The notes: generated by a model from the sequence alone, not told the origin. DNA of 47,227 nucleotides from Oscillospiraceae bacterium (GCA_018265835.1 JABLYK010000016.1:1-47227), one strand, 5' to 3'. Counted from the first letter of the stretch, positions 1-11,145 are shown. Numbers and translations: made by a program.

Positions 1-76
1 TGGAGCTAGTGATGTGACTCGAACACACGACCTGCTGATTACGAATCAGCTGCTCTACCGGCTGAGCTACACTAGC
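1..76 (-). tRNA. tRNA-Thr (anticodon CGT)
   Basis: The reverse strand folds as a full cloverleaf: acceptor GCTAGTG pairs with CACTAGC, the D arm and the T arm with TTCGAGT are present, and the anticodon loop TTCGTAA gives CGT, which reads ACG (threonine). The discriminator is T and the 3' CCA is encoded. It is complete although it touches the window edge. Confidence 0.95.
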
Positions 77-96
77 ATATTTCTCACAGCTTGCAT

Positions 97-125
97 ATTC
101 TAGCACAGCAGCGGCAGAAAGTCAA
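97..125 (-). promoter_or_regulatory. Sigma-A-type promoter of tRNA-Thr
   Basis: On the minus strand TTGACT (120-125) and TAGAAT (97-102) are separated by 17 nt, and the -10 lies about 20 nt before the tRNA. Confidence 0.75.
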
Positions 126-543
126 CAAAAATTCTTCTTGATTACCATTTGTATTATTGCATGAAAAAATGTGTCCGATCGTATGCTTTTGTCGAATTTG
201 CTCTTCTTTCGTCGCTTGTTCAAAATTTGCACTGTAACCGAAGCCCGAAAAGATGCTTTATTTTTCAGCGCTTTTCCGGCGCCACAAATAATATTTTTCT
301 TACAAAGATGTGACATTCAGAAGACATAATTTTTTGACTGAAAAGTTTTTCAATGAGTTATAAACATTCTCAACAGACTTTTCAACACTTGATTTTTCCT
401 TGAATATCAAGTTGTTTTTTCATATTTGTATGTAATTTGAAATCCTTGAAACGCATTTTGTTCAAACTGAAAATTCAAAATTCGTTTACATAATTGCATC
501 TTATTCAGAAAAGGAACTGTAAAATTCAGGCTTGACAACGAAA
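126..543. other. AT-rich intergenic stretch without a recognisable gene
   Basis: About 420 bp, visibly richer in A+T than the flanking genes. A 64-codon frame on the minus strand has no ribosome-binding site or family signature and I do not call it. Short TTATAAACA-like words occur, but there is no DnaA-box cluster and no dnaA nearby, so nothing supports an origin. Confidence 0.5.
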
Positions 544-572
544 ATGCAGGAACTCTGTCCGAGTTCCTGCAT
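544..572 (-). terminator. Terminator downstream of radC
   Basis: Perfect 12-bp inverted repeat (ATGCAGGAACTC / GAGTTCCTGCAT) with a 5-nt loop, followed on the minus strand by TTTTCGTT. It lies 14 nt after the radC stop and ends the uvrB-to-radC operon. Confidence 0.8.
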
Positions 573-586
573 GAAATTCGTCCGGT

Positions 587-1264
587 TCAGTTGCCCAGCA
601 ATCCGCTATCTGCAAAAGACACGAAATCATCGCCACAAACGATGATATGATCGGCGAGCGTGATTCCTACGAGCGAAAGCGCATCTCGAATCCGATAAGT
701 CGTCAGTTCATCCTCCCGCGACGGGATGGCATAGCCATCCACGTGATTGTGGCTGAGAATGACCGACGCGGCATTTCCCGCCAGCGCAGTCTCCACGATC
801 GTGCGGATGGACACATCGACTTCATTGAGTGAGCCGCGGCCAAGCTCCTTTTGGCTGATCAGGCGTCCCTTGGAATCCAGACACAGGAGATAGACGATCT
901 CTTCCCGTGCATAGAGATACCGCGGAATCAGATAGTGTCCCGCGTCCTCACTCGTTTGGATGATACGCTCGTCCGCCGTTTTGGAAATCTGATAGCGGCG
1001 GCTGACCTGCGGAATGAGCTTGAGCAGCACCGCCACGTTTTCCCCAACGCCCTCCACGCGCATCAGGTCCTCATACCGTGCCTCGAACACTGCCGAAAGC
1101 GACCCAAAATGCGCAATCAGCCGGTGCGCCAGCTCGTTTGTATCTTTTCGGGGAATCACGTAAAACAAAAGCAGCTCCAGCACACTGTGGTCGTCGAAAT
1201 TGTCCAGCCCGTGCGCCACGAAGCGCTTTTTCATCCGCTCACGATGCCCGTCATGCACACCCAT
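587..1264 (-). CDS. radC: RadC/JAB-domain protein
   Basis: 226 aa, the usual length for the RadC (DUF2466/JAB) family. The N-terminal half has a helix-hairpin-helix-like segment (VEGVGENVAVLLKL). The C-terminal half has the JAMM-type metal-site pattern HNHVDGYAIPSRED, in which the two histidines and the later aspartate are kept, but the usual HNHPSG is HNHVDG. The role of RadC is not settled; an old link to DNA repair has been disputed. I chose the ATG at 1264 because AGAGG precedes it by about 9 nt; an earlier in-frame TTG at 1282 has no such site. It overlaps the end of tsaD by 14 nt and is the last gene of the uvrB operon. Confidence 0.92.
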   Translation of the reverse strand: MGVHDGHRERMKKRFVAHGLDNFDDHSVLELLLFYVIPRKDTNELAHRLIAHFGSLSAVFEARYEDLMRVEGVGENVAVLLKLIPQVSRRYQISKTADERIIQTSEDAGHYLIPRYLYAREEIVYLLCLDSKGRLISQKELGRGSLNEVDVSIRTIVETALAGNAASVILSHNHVDGYAIPSREDELTTYRIRDALSLVGITLADHIIVCGDDFVSFADSGLLGN

Positions 1265-2279
1265 GGAAGTCAACCTCTGCAATCTCCAGATTGGCCCATG
1301 CGTTCAAATCGCTCCCGGCGCGCGCGCCGTCCAGATATTCATAATAAGCCTGACAGCCGATCATCGCCGCGTTGTCGCCGCAGAGCTTCATCGGCGGAAT
1401 GTACAGTTTGATTCCCGCTTTTGTGCAGGCGCGCTCAAAATCGCCGCGAATGCGGGAATTGGCCGCAACGCCGCCGGCAACAGCGAGCTTCCGGTAGCCA
1501 AGCTCCTTCGCCGCCTGAAGCGTGCGTGGGACCAGACTCTCGCTCACCGCGCGGCAGAACGACGCAGCCAAGGACGGCTTGTCCAGGGGCTCCCCTTTCT
1601 GCTCGGCCGTATGCGCCAGATTGATGACCGCCGTTTTCAGGCCGGAAAAGCTCATATCATACGGATTCCCGTCCACGTGGCCGATCGGCAGCGCGTATTT
1701 TTGGTCGTCGCCGGTCCGGGACAGTTCGTCGATCGGTTTGCCGCCGGGATACGGCAGGCCCAGAACGCGGGCAGTCTTGTCGAAGCACTCCCCTGCCGCA
1801 TCGTCGCGCGTTGCGCCAAGAATGCTCAGATCCGTATATCCGCGCACATCACAGATGAGCGTGTTGCCGCCAGAGATGGCAAGACACAAAAACGGCGGCT
1901 CCAAATCGGGGTAGGCAATGTAGTTCGCCGCGATATGGCCGCGCACGTGGTGCACCGGAATCAGCGGCACTCCCAGCGCCATAGCGGCGGATTTTGCAAA
2001 ATTGACGCCCACGAGCAGCGCCCCGATCAGTCCCGGCGCGCAGGTAACGGCAACTGCGTCAATGTCTGCACGCGTAATGTGGGCTGCCTCCAGCGCGCGA
2101 TCCGCGAGCTGGGAGATGACCTCCACATGCGAGCGCGAGGCAATCTCCGGTACCACGCCGCCATACACCGCGTGCAGGTCCGCCTGTGAAAACACCTGAT
2201 CGGTCAATACCTCCCGCCCGTCGCGCACGACGGCAACCGCCGTTTCGTCGCAGGAGGATTCCACTGCCAGAATAATCAT
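1251..2279 (-). CDS. tsaD: tRNA N6-adenosine threonylcarbamoyltransferase TsaD
   Basis: 342 aa, normal for TsaD (Kae1/Gcp family, ASKHA fold). It transfers the threonylcarbamoyl group from TC-AMP to A37 of ANN-decoding tRNAs, working with TsaB and TsaE in bacteria. The N-terminal phosphate-binding signature ILAVESSCDET and the metal-binding HHVRGH are both present, with the nucleotide-binding AVAGGVAANSRIR further on. It starts 4 nt inside the end of rimI and ends inside radC. Its partners tsaB and tsaE are in this window but in another operon (26996-28137). Confidence 0.97.
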   Translation of the reverse strand: MIILAVESSCDETAVAVVRDGREVLTDQVFSQADLHAVYGGVVPEIASRSHVEVISQLADRALEAAHITRADIDAVAVTCAPGLIGALLVGVNFAKSAAMALGVPLIPVHHVRGHIAANYIAYPDLEPPFLCLAISGGNTLICDVRGYTDLSILGATRDDAAGECFDKTARVLGLPYPGGKPIDELSRTGDDQKYALPIGHVDGNPYDMSFSGLKTAVINLAHTAEQKGEPLDKPSLAASFCRAVSESLVPRTLQAAKELGYRKLAVAGGVAANSRIRGDFERACTKAGIKLYIPPMKLCGDNAAMIGCQAYYEYLDGARAGSDLNAWANLEIAEVDFHGCA

Positions 2280-2734
2280 TCCGTTTTGCCTCCGTTCAAG
2301 AATAATGTCATCAGGATCGCGTCCTCTTCCGGCCTTTGATAATAGTTTTTTCGCCTGCCCACCTGCTGGAAGCCCATTTTCTCATAGAGCCGTATGGCCG
2401 GCGCATTGGACGCGCGCGCCTCCAGGGTCAAAAATGCCAGCTCCAGCTGCCCGGCACGCCGGATCAGCTCTGCAATCAGCGCGGCGCCGATTCCCTGCCG
2501 CCGGCAATCCGGCGACACGGCTACATTGGAGATGTAGCCCTCGTCGAGCACATACATCAGGCCCACATAGCCCAGCACTTCGCCGCCGCGCTCGGCCACA
2601 AGGAACACATGCCGGTCATCCGGGAGCTGCGCGCGAAGCTGCGCTTCCGTCCAGGGGACGGAAAAGCAGACCTGCTCCAGCCGCTCCACCTGCGGCAGAT
2701 GGCGCGCGGCCGCGTCCAGAATCGTATAATCCAT
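2276..2734 (-). CDS. rimI: Ribosomal-protein-alanine N-acetyltransferase RimI
   Basis: 152 aa GNAT acetyltransferase. The acetyl-CoA loop appears as RRQGIGAALI, preceded by the strand YISNVAVSPDCR and followed by LEARASNAPAIRLYEKMGF, which is characteristic of RimI (acetylation of the N-terminus of ribosomal protein S18). The frame is open for 42 more codons upstream, but the start is the ATG at 2734: it overlaps the polA stop by one base (TGATG) and begins the conserved domain. rimI next to tsaD is a common bacterial arrangement. Confidence 0.93.
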   Translation of the reverse strand: MDYTILDAAARHLPQVERLEQVCFSVPWTEAQLRAQLPDDRHVFLVAERGGEVLGYVGLMYVLDEGYISNVAVSPDCRRQGIGAALIAELIRRAGQLELAFLTLEARASNAPAIRLYEKMGFQQVGRRKNYYQRPEEDAILMTLFLNGGKTE

Positions 2735-5289
2735 CAATGTGCCTCCGCCCAGCTCGCGCCGGTCTTGGCGTCCACGTCCAGCGGCACGCTGTATGCGACC
2801 ACATGCTCCATCTCCTCGACCAGCAGCGCGCGCACATGCTCGGCCTCCTGCTCCGGGCACTCCACGATCAGCTCGTCGTGCACCTGCAGCAGCAGCCGCG
2901 CCTGCAGCCCTTCTGCCTTCATGCGCTGCGCCACGTGTACCATGGCGGCCTTGATGACGTCTGCCGCCGTGCCCTGAATGGGCATATTCAGCGCCACACG
3001 CTCGCCGAAGCTGCGCACGTTGAAGTTCGACGCCTTCAGCTCCGGCAGTTCGCGCCGGCGGCCGAAGAGCGTGGTGACATAGCCGTCGTGCTTCGCCTGC
3101 TCGACGATGCGCTTCATATACTCGCGCACGCCGTGGTACTTGGCAAAGTAGCTGTCCATATACGCCTTGGCCTCGTTTTGAAACACGCCGATGTCCTGCG
3201 CGAGCGAAAAGGCCGAAATGCCATAAACGATGCCAAAGTTGACCGCCTTGGCGCGCGAGCGCTGCAGGCTCGTGACCTCAGGCAGCGGCACATCGAACAC
3301 CTGCGAGGCCGTGACGGCGTGGATATCCTCCCCGTCCTGAAAGGCGCGGATCATCGTCTCATCACCGGAGATGTGCGCGAGCAGGCGCAGCTCGATTTGG
3401 CTGTAGTCTGCGTCCACGAGCACCTTTCCGGGCGATGCGACGAACATCCGGCGGATCTGGCCGCCGAGCTCCCTGCGCACGGGGATGTTCTGCAGGTTCG
3501 GCTCCGTGGAGGACAGCCGCCCCGTCGCCGTGACGGTCATTTGGAAATTGGTATGAATGCGTCCATCCGCGGAAATCTCCTTCAAAAGCCCATCAGCATA
3601 GGTGGATTTCAGCTTGGTGAGCATCCGGTAGTCGAGAATCTGTTCAATGATCGGGTGTTTGCCGCGCAGCTTGTCAAGCACATCGGCGTTCGTGCTCCAA
3701 CCGGTCTTTGTTTTCTTGCCGGACGGGAGCATAAGCTTGTCGAACAGGATCGTGCCAAGCTGCTTCGGGGAGTTGATGTTAAATTCCTCCCCCGCCAGCT
3801 CCCAGATGCTCTGCTGGAGCTGCGCGATGCCCGACGTGAGGCTCTGACCAAAGTCGTAGAGCGCCTGCCGGTCCACAAGAAAGCCGGTCTGCTCCATCTC
3901 GGCCAGCACGGCGCACAGCGGCAGTTCAATCTCGTTGTACAGGCGCGTCATGTCAAGTTCTTCAAGCTTCCGCTCCAACACGGGGTAGAGCGCAAACGCC
4001 GCCTGCGCGTCCGGGCATTCATAGCCGAGATCGCCTGCCGCAAGCCCCGCGAGATCATAGTTTGCCGCCGTCGCGTTGAGCAGATACGCCGCCAGAGCCG
4101 TGTCGAACACGAAACCGTCCGTCGGCAGCCCCTCCTCCAGCAACAGACGCATCAAATCCTTGACGTTGTGCGACACCTTCTGCACCCGGTCGGAAAACAG
4201 CGTGCGCAAAAACGCGTTATAGCCGTCGCCAAGCTGCGCCCAGGAGAGCGCATAGCACGCCTCCCCGTCGCAAAGCGCAATCGCATCCAGCCCGTCTTCG
4301 GGCAACACCGCAACATAAGGTATGGCGAGCAGGCGTTCCGTGAGCGCCTGCAGCGCTACGCCGTCCGTCACATCCCGCTGCGGCAGTGCGGCAGTCTCGT
4401 TTGCTGTGGTGGTGTTTTCGGGCTGCAAGCCCCATTTTTCAATGAATTTCAAGAAACCGAGCCGACGAAACAGGCCGTACAGCTCCGGTTGAAAATCGCG
4501 GTTCCAGACAGCCTCCTCCGGCGAAAACGGAATCGGTGCGTCGGTGCAGATCGTGGCCAGCTCAAAGGACAGTTCCGCGCTCTCGCGCCCCTCGCGCAGT
4601 TTCTTGCGCACGCCCTCCTTCACATCCAGCGTATCCAAATTCTGATAGATCGCCTCAATCGTATCAAACCGCGCGATCAGATCCTTTGCCGTCTTCTCTC
4701 CGATACCCGGCACACCGGGGATATTGTCCGAACTGTCGCCCATGAGGGCTTTCAGATCGACCATGCGGATGGGATCAAAGCCGTACTCCGCGCGGAACAC
4801 CCCGGGCGTGTATTCCACCGTCTCCGTCTGTCCCATGCGGGTCTTGACGTGGCAGACGTGGGTCGTGTCCGTAATGAGCTGGAAGCTGTCCTTATCGCCC
4901 GTGACGATGACGCACTCCCACCCGGCGCTCTCGCAGCGCTTGCCGACCGTGCCGAGCAGATCGTCCGCCTCATACCCCTCCAGCTCCAGACGGCGCACCC
5001 CCATGGCGTCAAGCGTCTGCTTCAGCAGCGGCATCTGCACGGACAGCTCCTCCGGCATCGGCTTGCGCTGCGCCTTGTAGCCGTCGTACTGTTTGTGGCG
5101 GAATGTCGGCGCGCTCAGATCGAACGCGACGCACAGCGCCTCCGGCGTCTCCAGCTCCAGCATGCGCTGCAGGATGGCCAAAAAGCCGTACACACCGTTG
5201 GTGGGCGTGCCGTCCGGCGCGTTGAGCATCCGCACGCCGTAAAACGCGCGGTTGACAATGCTGTTTCCGTCAAGAATCATCAGTTTCAT
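2734..5289 (-). CDS. polA: DNA polymerase I
   Basis: 851 aa. The N-terminal ~290 residues are the 5'-3' flap exonuclease (DGNSIVNRAFYG, EADDLLGT, GIGEKTA). The middle domain should hold 3'-5' proofreading, but the Asp-x-Glu motif is gone (VLPEDGLDAIALCD), so this is a non-proofreading Pol I as in many Firmicutes. The C-terminal polymerase has motif A DADYSQIELRLLAH, motif B RSRAKAVNFGIVYG and motif C QVHDELIVEC. It serves gap filling in excision repair and Okazaki fragment maturation. Its ATG overlaps the DUF5131 stop by 4 nt, so translation is probably coupled. Confidence 0.97.
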   Translation of the reverse strand: MKLMILDGNSIVNRAFYGVRMLNAPDGTPTNGVYGFLAILQRMLELETPEALCVAFDLSAPTFRHKQYDGYKAQRKPMPEELSVQMPLLKQTLDAMGVRRLELEGYEADDLLGTVGKRCESAGWECVIVTGDKDSFQLITDTTHVCHVKTRMGQTETVEYTPGVFRAEYGFDPIRMVDLKALMGDSSDNIPGVPGIGEKTAKDLIARFDTIEAIYQNLDTLDVKEGVRKKLREGRESAELSFELATICTDAPIPFSPEEAVWNRDFQPELYGLFRRLGFLKFIEKWGLQPENTTTANETAALPQRDVTDGVALQALTERLLAIPYVAVLPEDGLDAIALCDGEACYALSWAQLGDGYNAFLRTLFSDRVQKVSHNVKDLMRLLLEEGLPTDGFVFDTALAAYLLNATAANYDLAGLAAGDLGYECPDAQAAFALYPVLERKLEELDMTRLYNEIELPLCAVLAEMEQTGFLVDRQALYDFGQSLTSGIAQLQQSIWELAGEEFNINSPKQLGTILFDKLMLPSGKKTKTGWSTNADVLDKLRGKHPIIEQILDYRMLTKLKSTYADGLLKEISADGRIHTNFQMTVTATGRLSSTEPNLQNIPVRRELGGQIRRMFVASPGKVLVDADYSQIELRLLAHISGDETMIRAFQDGEDIHAVTASQVFDVPLPEVTSLQRSRAKAVNFGIVYGISAFSLAQDIGVFQNEAKAYMDSYFAKYHGVREYMKRIVEQAKHDGYVTTLFGRRRELPELKASNFNVRSFGERVALNMPIQGTAADVIKAAMVHVAQRMKAEGLQARLLLQVHDELIVECPEQEAEHVRALLVEEMEHVVAYSVPLDVDAKTGASWAEAH

Positions 5290-6052
5290 TCCGGTTTCCT
5301 CCCTGTTGGGTGGTAATTGATTCCGGCGCGCGCCGTCTGCCGGAACTGCTCCTTGCGGGGGATGCGGTAGACGCGCCCGTCCTTTTCAAAGTTTGCGCCG
5401 GTTTGCCGGAAGGTAAACGGCACGCCTGCTTCGACGCACTGCTGGCGCAAATCCAAAATCCAATCGTAGCGGCAGAGGCGCGCTTCGTTTCCGGATTCGC
5501 CACCCGCAAGCACGCCCTCGCACCACGGCCCCAGCCAATCCGTCAACCGGATCGGGCCGAGCAGCGGCTCGCAGACAATCTGCTTGTGGCGGATCGGCAG
5601 CGCACGATAGATGGGCAGGCGTTCGTCCGCCATCTGCTGATTTTCGCAGGTACAGCAGATGGTCACGTTTTCATACCCCTCACCCCAGTCGGGCGGCAAA
5701 GCGTCCGCCAAGCGCTCGATGCGCTTGGTGATAAACAGAAAATCGCAGTCTGAACGCTCGCGCATCATGCGCCAGGCCTCCGGCCGCCACGCGTCCGCCT
5801 CCTCCAGCAGAAAGTCAGAGGTAAAGCAGGTACCAATCGCAGCACCGGATGGGATTTTATATGCGCCGTCGCGTCCGCGGCGCACCGGCAGCGTGTAGTC
5901 GCCGGTTTTCCGAATCTCGGAGGCGTCGCGCCCGTGGTGCTCGTCCATGCGATACACATAGCAGTGCAGGCAGCCCGCGCTTTTCCGGTGGCAACCGTGC
6001 CATGGGTTCCACGTATACCGCAGATCGCGCGACGCGATCACGCCGCGCGCCG

Positions 6053-6056
<4 letters not shown>
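5286..6056 (-). CDS. DUF5131 (phage Gp37/Gp68-like) radical-SAM-like protein
   Basis: 256 aa. I recognise the DUF5131 family from WNPWHGC near the start, the cysteine cluster C22-x6-C29-x2-C32 (GCHRKSAGCLHCY) and GGESGNEAR in the C-terminal half. The cysteine trio resembles a [4Fe-4S] site of radical SAM enzymes; the reaction is unknown to me. Members are often annotated from phages, but here the gene is embedded in a cellular repair operon: its ATG overlaps the uvrB stop by 4 nt (ATGA) and its stop overlaps the polA start by 4 nt. That coupling suggests a DNA-repair or nucleotide-modification role, which is inference only. Confidence 0.85.
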
Positions 6057-8020
<1,964 letters not shown>

Positions 8021-8053
8021 CGCGCTTCCCTCCCGCAAAAATCGTAGGAAAGT

Positions 8054-8082
8054 ATTATACCACTCCAGAAGAAAAACCACAA
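8054..8082 (-). promoter_or_regulatory. Promoter of the uvrB-radC operon
   Basis: Minus-strand TTGTGG (8077-8082), 17-nt spacer, perfect TATAAT (8054-8059). Transcription would start about 26 nt before the TTG start of uvrB. Confidence 0.75.
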
Positions 8083-8335
8083 GGCGCAATACCTTGTCTT
8101 CCTTTTAAGATCATTGCTGCCGGCAAAAACTCCGTCGATTTGCAGTATGATCGTATGGAATAGAAAAACATGTGAAAAAATGTGTGAGATTTGCGTTCAA
8201 AAAGGGAGTCTATCATTTCATAGATACAGGCACAACGCCCCTGACAAACAAGGCGGCAGCACGTTCCCGGCGGTTCTGGATGCGCTGTCTGGTACAGTTT
8301 TTCCTGAAAACTGTGACAACTTCACAAAACCGAAA
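8083..8335. other. Intergenic stretch, no supported gene
   Basis: Roughly 250 bp between the uvrB promoter and the terminator of the alcohol dehydrogenase gene. Plus-strand frames of 69 and 95 codons (8172-8381, 8114-8401) run through the terminator hairpin and have no family signature, so they are not called. Confidence 0.5.
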
Positions 8336-8360
8336 GGCTCCATCCATAACGGATGGAGCC
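8336..8360 (-). terminator. Terminator downstream of the iron-dependent alcohol dehydrogenase
   Basis: Perfect 10-bp stem GGCTCCATCC / GGATGGAGCC with a 5-nt loop; followed by TTTCGGTTTTG on the minus strand and TCCTTTTG on the plus strand, so it may work both ways. Confidence 0.75.
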
Positions 8361-8419
8361 TCCTTTTGTGTCCCCGAATGAATCAATCTGCATCAGGGTA
8401 GAATTTGTGACTTTGTATG

Positions 8420-9628
8420 TTACTTGCTGCGGATCACTTCAATGACCTTGCGGCAGCGCTTGGCATTGTATACAACCGGAACCGGATAATTCGGGTTGGC
8501 CTCAGCCAGTGCCCATTCGATGATCTGGGGAATGTCCTGCTCCTGAATGTTGTCAAATCCCTTGGGGATGCCCATGCGTTCGTTCATGGCGTAAATTTCC
8601 GCAATGAGCGCCTTGGCCTTCTCCGCTTCCGTGCCGGTCGTCTTGACGCCGGCAATCTCCGCCAGACGCGCCAGCTTCGGGTACACCGCCTCGCCGTAAT
8701 CCTCCAGTACGATCGGCAGGATCACCGCGTTTGCCAGTCCGTGCGGCGTGTTATAAAGGCCGCCGAGCGTATGCGCAATCGCATGCACGTTGCCGACGCC
8801 CGCGCGCGTGAACGCAAAGCCCGCCTTGAACGCGGCGATCATCATATTCTCCCGCAGGGCAAGATCGCTGCCGTTCTGATACGCTTTTTCCAGATTGGCA
8901 AAGATCAGCTGCACAGCCTCTTCCGCCAGACGCAGGCTCTCCTTCGTGTTGTAAGTCCAGCTCACATAGGCCTCGATCGCATGGGTCAGCGCGTCCATGC
9001 CGGTGGTGGCCGTGGTGCGCGGCGGCAGGCCGACGGTCAGCTCCGGGTCGAGCACCGCATAGCGCGGCATGAGGTGCAGATCCATCATGGCGTATTTATG
9101 GTGCGTCTGCGAGTCCGTGATGACAGCGGCAATCGTCGTCTCGCTGCCGGTGCCGGAGGTCGTCGGAATGGCGACGATGGGCGGTACCGTCTTGCCGACG
9201 CGCAGCATCCCCGCCATCTGATTGCAGGTTTTGTTCGGGCAGGCGACGCGGGCTGCCGCGCCCTTGGCCGCATCCATCGGGCTTCCGCCGCCGAGGGCAA
9301 TGAACCCATTGCAGCCACCCTGACGATACTGCGCAACGATCTTCTCCACCGTATTGACGGAGGGATTTGCCTCCACCTCACAGAAAATCTCGTATGGAAT
9401 CCCGGCTGCATCCAAAATTGCAAACAGCTTTGGGCCGAGCGACTTCACCACATGAGAGCCGGTGACGACCATGGCCTTTTTGACCTTGCAGGTTTTCAGC
9501 ACGTCCGGCATCTGCGCAAGGCAGCCGGCGCCGGAAACCACAACCGGCTTGCGCCAACGCAAACAGCGCGCGCCGATGTTGAACACTTCCTGATAGCTGC
9601 GGTAATACGCCTTTTTCAATGCGTCCAT
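8420..9628 (-). CDS. Iron-containing alcohol dehydrogenase
   Basis: 402 aa, group III (iron-dependent) alcohol dehydrogenase. The cofactor-binding segment is ALGGGSPMDAAK (about residues 116-127), followed by PTTSGTGSE. Metal ligands are expected in GMDALTHAIEAYVS (Asp and His) and GNVHAIAHTLGGLYNTPHG (two His), all present. Such enzymes interconvert aldehydes or ketones and alcohols with NAD(P)H and often dispose of fermentation reductant; the substrate cannot be told from sequence. It stands alone between its own promoter and terminator. GGGGGG precedes the ATG by 6 nt. Confidence 0.93.
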   Translation of the reverse strand: MDALKKAYYRSYQEVFNIGARCLRWRKPVVVSGAGCLAQMPDVLKTCKVKKAMVVTGSHVVKSLGPKLFAILDAAGIPYEIFCEVEANPSVNTVEKIVAQYRQGGCNGFIALGGGSPMDAAKGAAARVACPNKTCNQMAGMLRVGKTVPPIVAIPTTSGTGSETTIAAVITDSQTHHKYAMMDLHLMPRYAVLDPELTVGLPPRTTATTGMDALTHAIEAYVSWTYNTKESLRLAEEAVQLIFANLEKAYQNGSDLALRENMMIAAFKAGFAFTRAGVGNVHAIAHTLGGLYNTPHGLANAVILPIVLEDYGEAVYPKLARLAEIAGVKTTGTEAEKAKALIAEIYAMNERMGIPKGFDNIQEQDIPQIIEWALAEANPNYPVPVVYNAKRCRKVIEVIRSK

Positions 9629-9661
9629 ATGTTGCCCCCCATTGTATGTATTTCTAATTCT

Positions 9662-9689
9662 ATACTACTGAATTCTGGCGATTTGTCAA
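9662..9689 (-). promoter_or_regulatory. Promoter of the iron-dependent alcohol dehydrogenase
   Basis: Minus-strand consensus TTGACA (9684-9689), 16-nt spacer, TAGTAT (9662-9667), about 33 nt before the start codon. Confidence 0.6.
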
Positions 9690-9729
9690 GCAAAAAACTG
9701 GCGGTCAAATCGCCGCCGGTTCTGAGATA

Positions 9730-9798
9730 TTATTCCTTTTCGGCGAGCTTTCGCCCCAAGAGCACGCCCATGGCGGACACCGTCATCTTAAACAAACC
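9730..9798 (-). pseudogene. 3' remnant of an FAD-dependent oxidoreductase gene
   Basis: Read on the minus strand this stretch ends SAMGVLLGRKLAEKE-stop, almost the same as the C-terminus SAMGVLMGRKLAGDE of the intact oxidoreductase at 11266-12663. The nucleotide match covers roughly 9735-9783 and fades upstream, so only about 22 codons remain. A hairpin with GGCGG and CCGCC arms and a T-run (about 9690-9715) follows, as a terminator follows the intact gene. The remnant is on the far side of the AT-richer protease gene, so it may be a paralogue truncated when that gene arrived. Confidence 0.7.
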
Positions 9799-10029
9799 AA
9801 AATATTGACAATTGTATACTATTCCAAATTTAACAAAATAAATGCTTTTTTTGAGAAATATCATTTACAAATCTGGTGAAATCTGGTATTTTGGAAGTAA
9901 GCAGAAGTCGTGATCGTGTCGTTTCAACCGGAAAGGCGGGTGATTCCGATGGGCTTATAAGTGTCCTGTCGAAGACATATGCGATTTCCAAGGTTCTTCC
10001 ACGCGAAAACGATGTAAGGGATGGTAAAA

Positions 10030-11145
10030 ATGAAAAAGAAATTGATTTCACTTTCCATTTTTCTCCTTGTGGTACTCATCGGCATAGCAGCTTGTCTGTT
10101 GATTCACTATCACTCCCTGTCATCCGCTGAAAAAGAATTTTACCAGTATTGGTATCTGGATAACGTGGGAAACAAGCTCGTCATCCAAGACGACTCCAAC
10201 ACAAACAACACCATTGTAACGCCGCAAGCAGGAGTGGATATCAACGCGTTTCAGATGTGGCAAACGTATCAGGCGCTGGAAGCCCCGGCAGATGTCATTG
10301 TTGCGCTTCTGGATACCGGAGTCGATTCGGAACACGATTTGATCCGGCAGAACCTGTGGAACAATCCGAATGACAAAAGCACCAGCGAGCCCGGCGAAAC
10401 CGGCTATGTGGAAACTGCCTTTGGTGCAAGCCTTGTCGAGCTGGATCCCTCCGGTTCTGAAAACCTGTCATCTCAAAAGAAACATGGAACCATGTGTGCC
10501 GGAATTCTTGCGAAAGTGGCCAATACGGATCATATCAAACTCATGAGTCTGGCTGTGTTGACTGCGTCCGCTGAATCCAATGATTTGCATGGCTCTGCCG
10601 CTGACATTGTAAATGCCATTCATTATGCCGAAAACAATGGCGCAAGGCTTTGCAATTTAAGCATGGGCAGCCTCGCAAATTCCGATGAGATTTTTCAGGC
10701 AATGAAGCAGTCAAATATGCTGTTTATCCTTTCAGCGGGAAACGGCAGCGGACGCGGCATCTCTTTAGACGGTACCTATGATCTTCCCGCCATCTATCAG
10801 CTCGATAACGTGATCACCGTTGCCAACCTAAACTACAATGGCCAGCTCAATAAAGAGTCCAACTACGGGGTTCAAACCGTTACGATTGCCGCGCCCGGAA
10901 CCAGTATGCTGACAGCCGTCCCCGGAAATCGTTTCGAATACGGTACAGGAACATCCATGGCTGCGCCTGTTGTGAGTGGAATCTCTGCAGTCATGATGTC
11001 TGCAAACCCGGAATTGACCGCATCTGACGTAAAACAAATCCTATGTGAAACTGCAGCCTCCCTGCCTGATCTGCAAGGAAAAATCATTACAGGCGGAATG
11101 GTGGATGGCGGCGCTGCCGTTTCAAACGCATGCGGCGCGCTGTAA
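10030..11145 (+). CDS. Subtilisin-like (S8) serine protease, membrane-anchored or secreted
   Basis: 371 aa. An N-terminal hydrophobic segment (SLSIFLLVVLIGIAACLLI) with lysines before it is a signal peptide or anchor. The catalytic triad of family S8 is visible: Asp95 in ALLDTGVD, His152 in KKHGTMCAGI, Ser309 in GTGTSMAAP, with the oxyanion Asn238 in LSAGNGSG. Start at the second ATG (10030): AAGGG lies 9 nt upstream, while the ATG at 10021 abuts it. The short region before the Asp motif leaves little room for a propeptide. Base use is AT-richer than the neighbours and the strand is opposite, consistent with acquisition. Substrate unknown. Confidence 0.92.
   Translation: MKKKLISLSIFLLVVLIGIAACLLIHYHSLSSAEKEFYQYWYLDNVGNKLVIQDDSNTNNTIVTPQAGVDINAFQMWQTYQALEAPADVIVALLDTGVDSEHDLIRQNLWNNPNDKSTSEPGETGYVETAFGASLVELDPSGSENLSSQKKHGTMCAGILAKVANTDHIKLMSLAVLTASAESNDLHGSAADIVNAIHYAENNGARLCNLSMGSLANSDEIFQAMKQSNMLFILSAGNGSGRGISLDGTYDLPAIYQLDNVITVANLNYNGQLNKESNYGVQTVTIAAPGTSMLTAVPGNRFEYGTGTSMAAPVVSGISAVMMSANPELTASDVKQILCETAASLPDLQGKIITGGMVDGGAAVSNACGAL

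Noticed and set aside
122..316. 64-codon minus-strand frame after the tRNA-Thr promoter
   Set aside because: No ribosome-binding site, no family pattern, and it lies in AT-rich spacer DNA.
300..540. Possible replication origin (AT-rich with TTATAAACA-like words)
   Set aside because: No cluster of TTATCCACA boxes, and no dnaA, dnaN or gidA nearby.
2305..5316. 1003-codon plus-strand frame opposite polA and rimI
   Set aside because: It is the complementary shadow of GC-rich genes: Arg/His/Leu-rich, no domain, and covers two clearly real genes.
9840..10015. Possible riboswitch upstream of the protease gene (CCGGAAAGGCGGG, CCGATGGG)
   Set aside because: It lacks the conserved cores of the c-di-GMP, fluoride and other classes I know, and no terminator or sequestering pair is evident.
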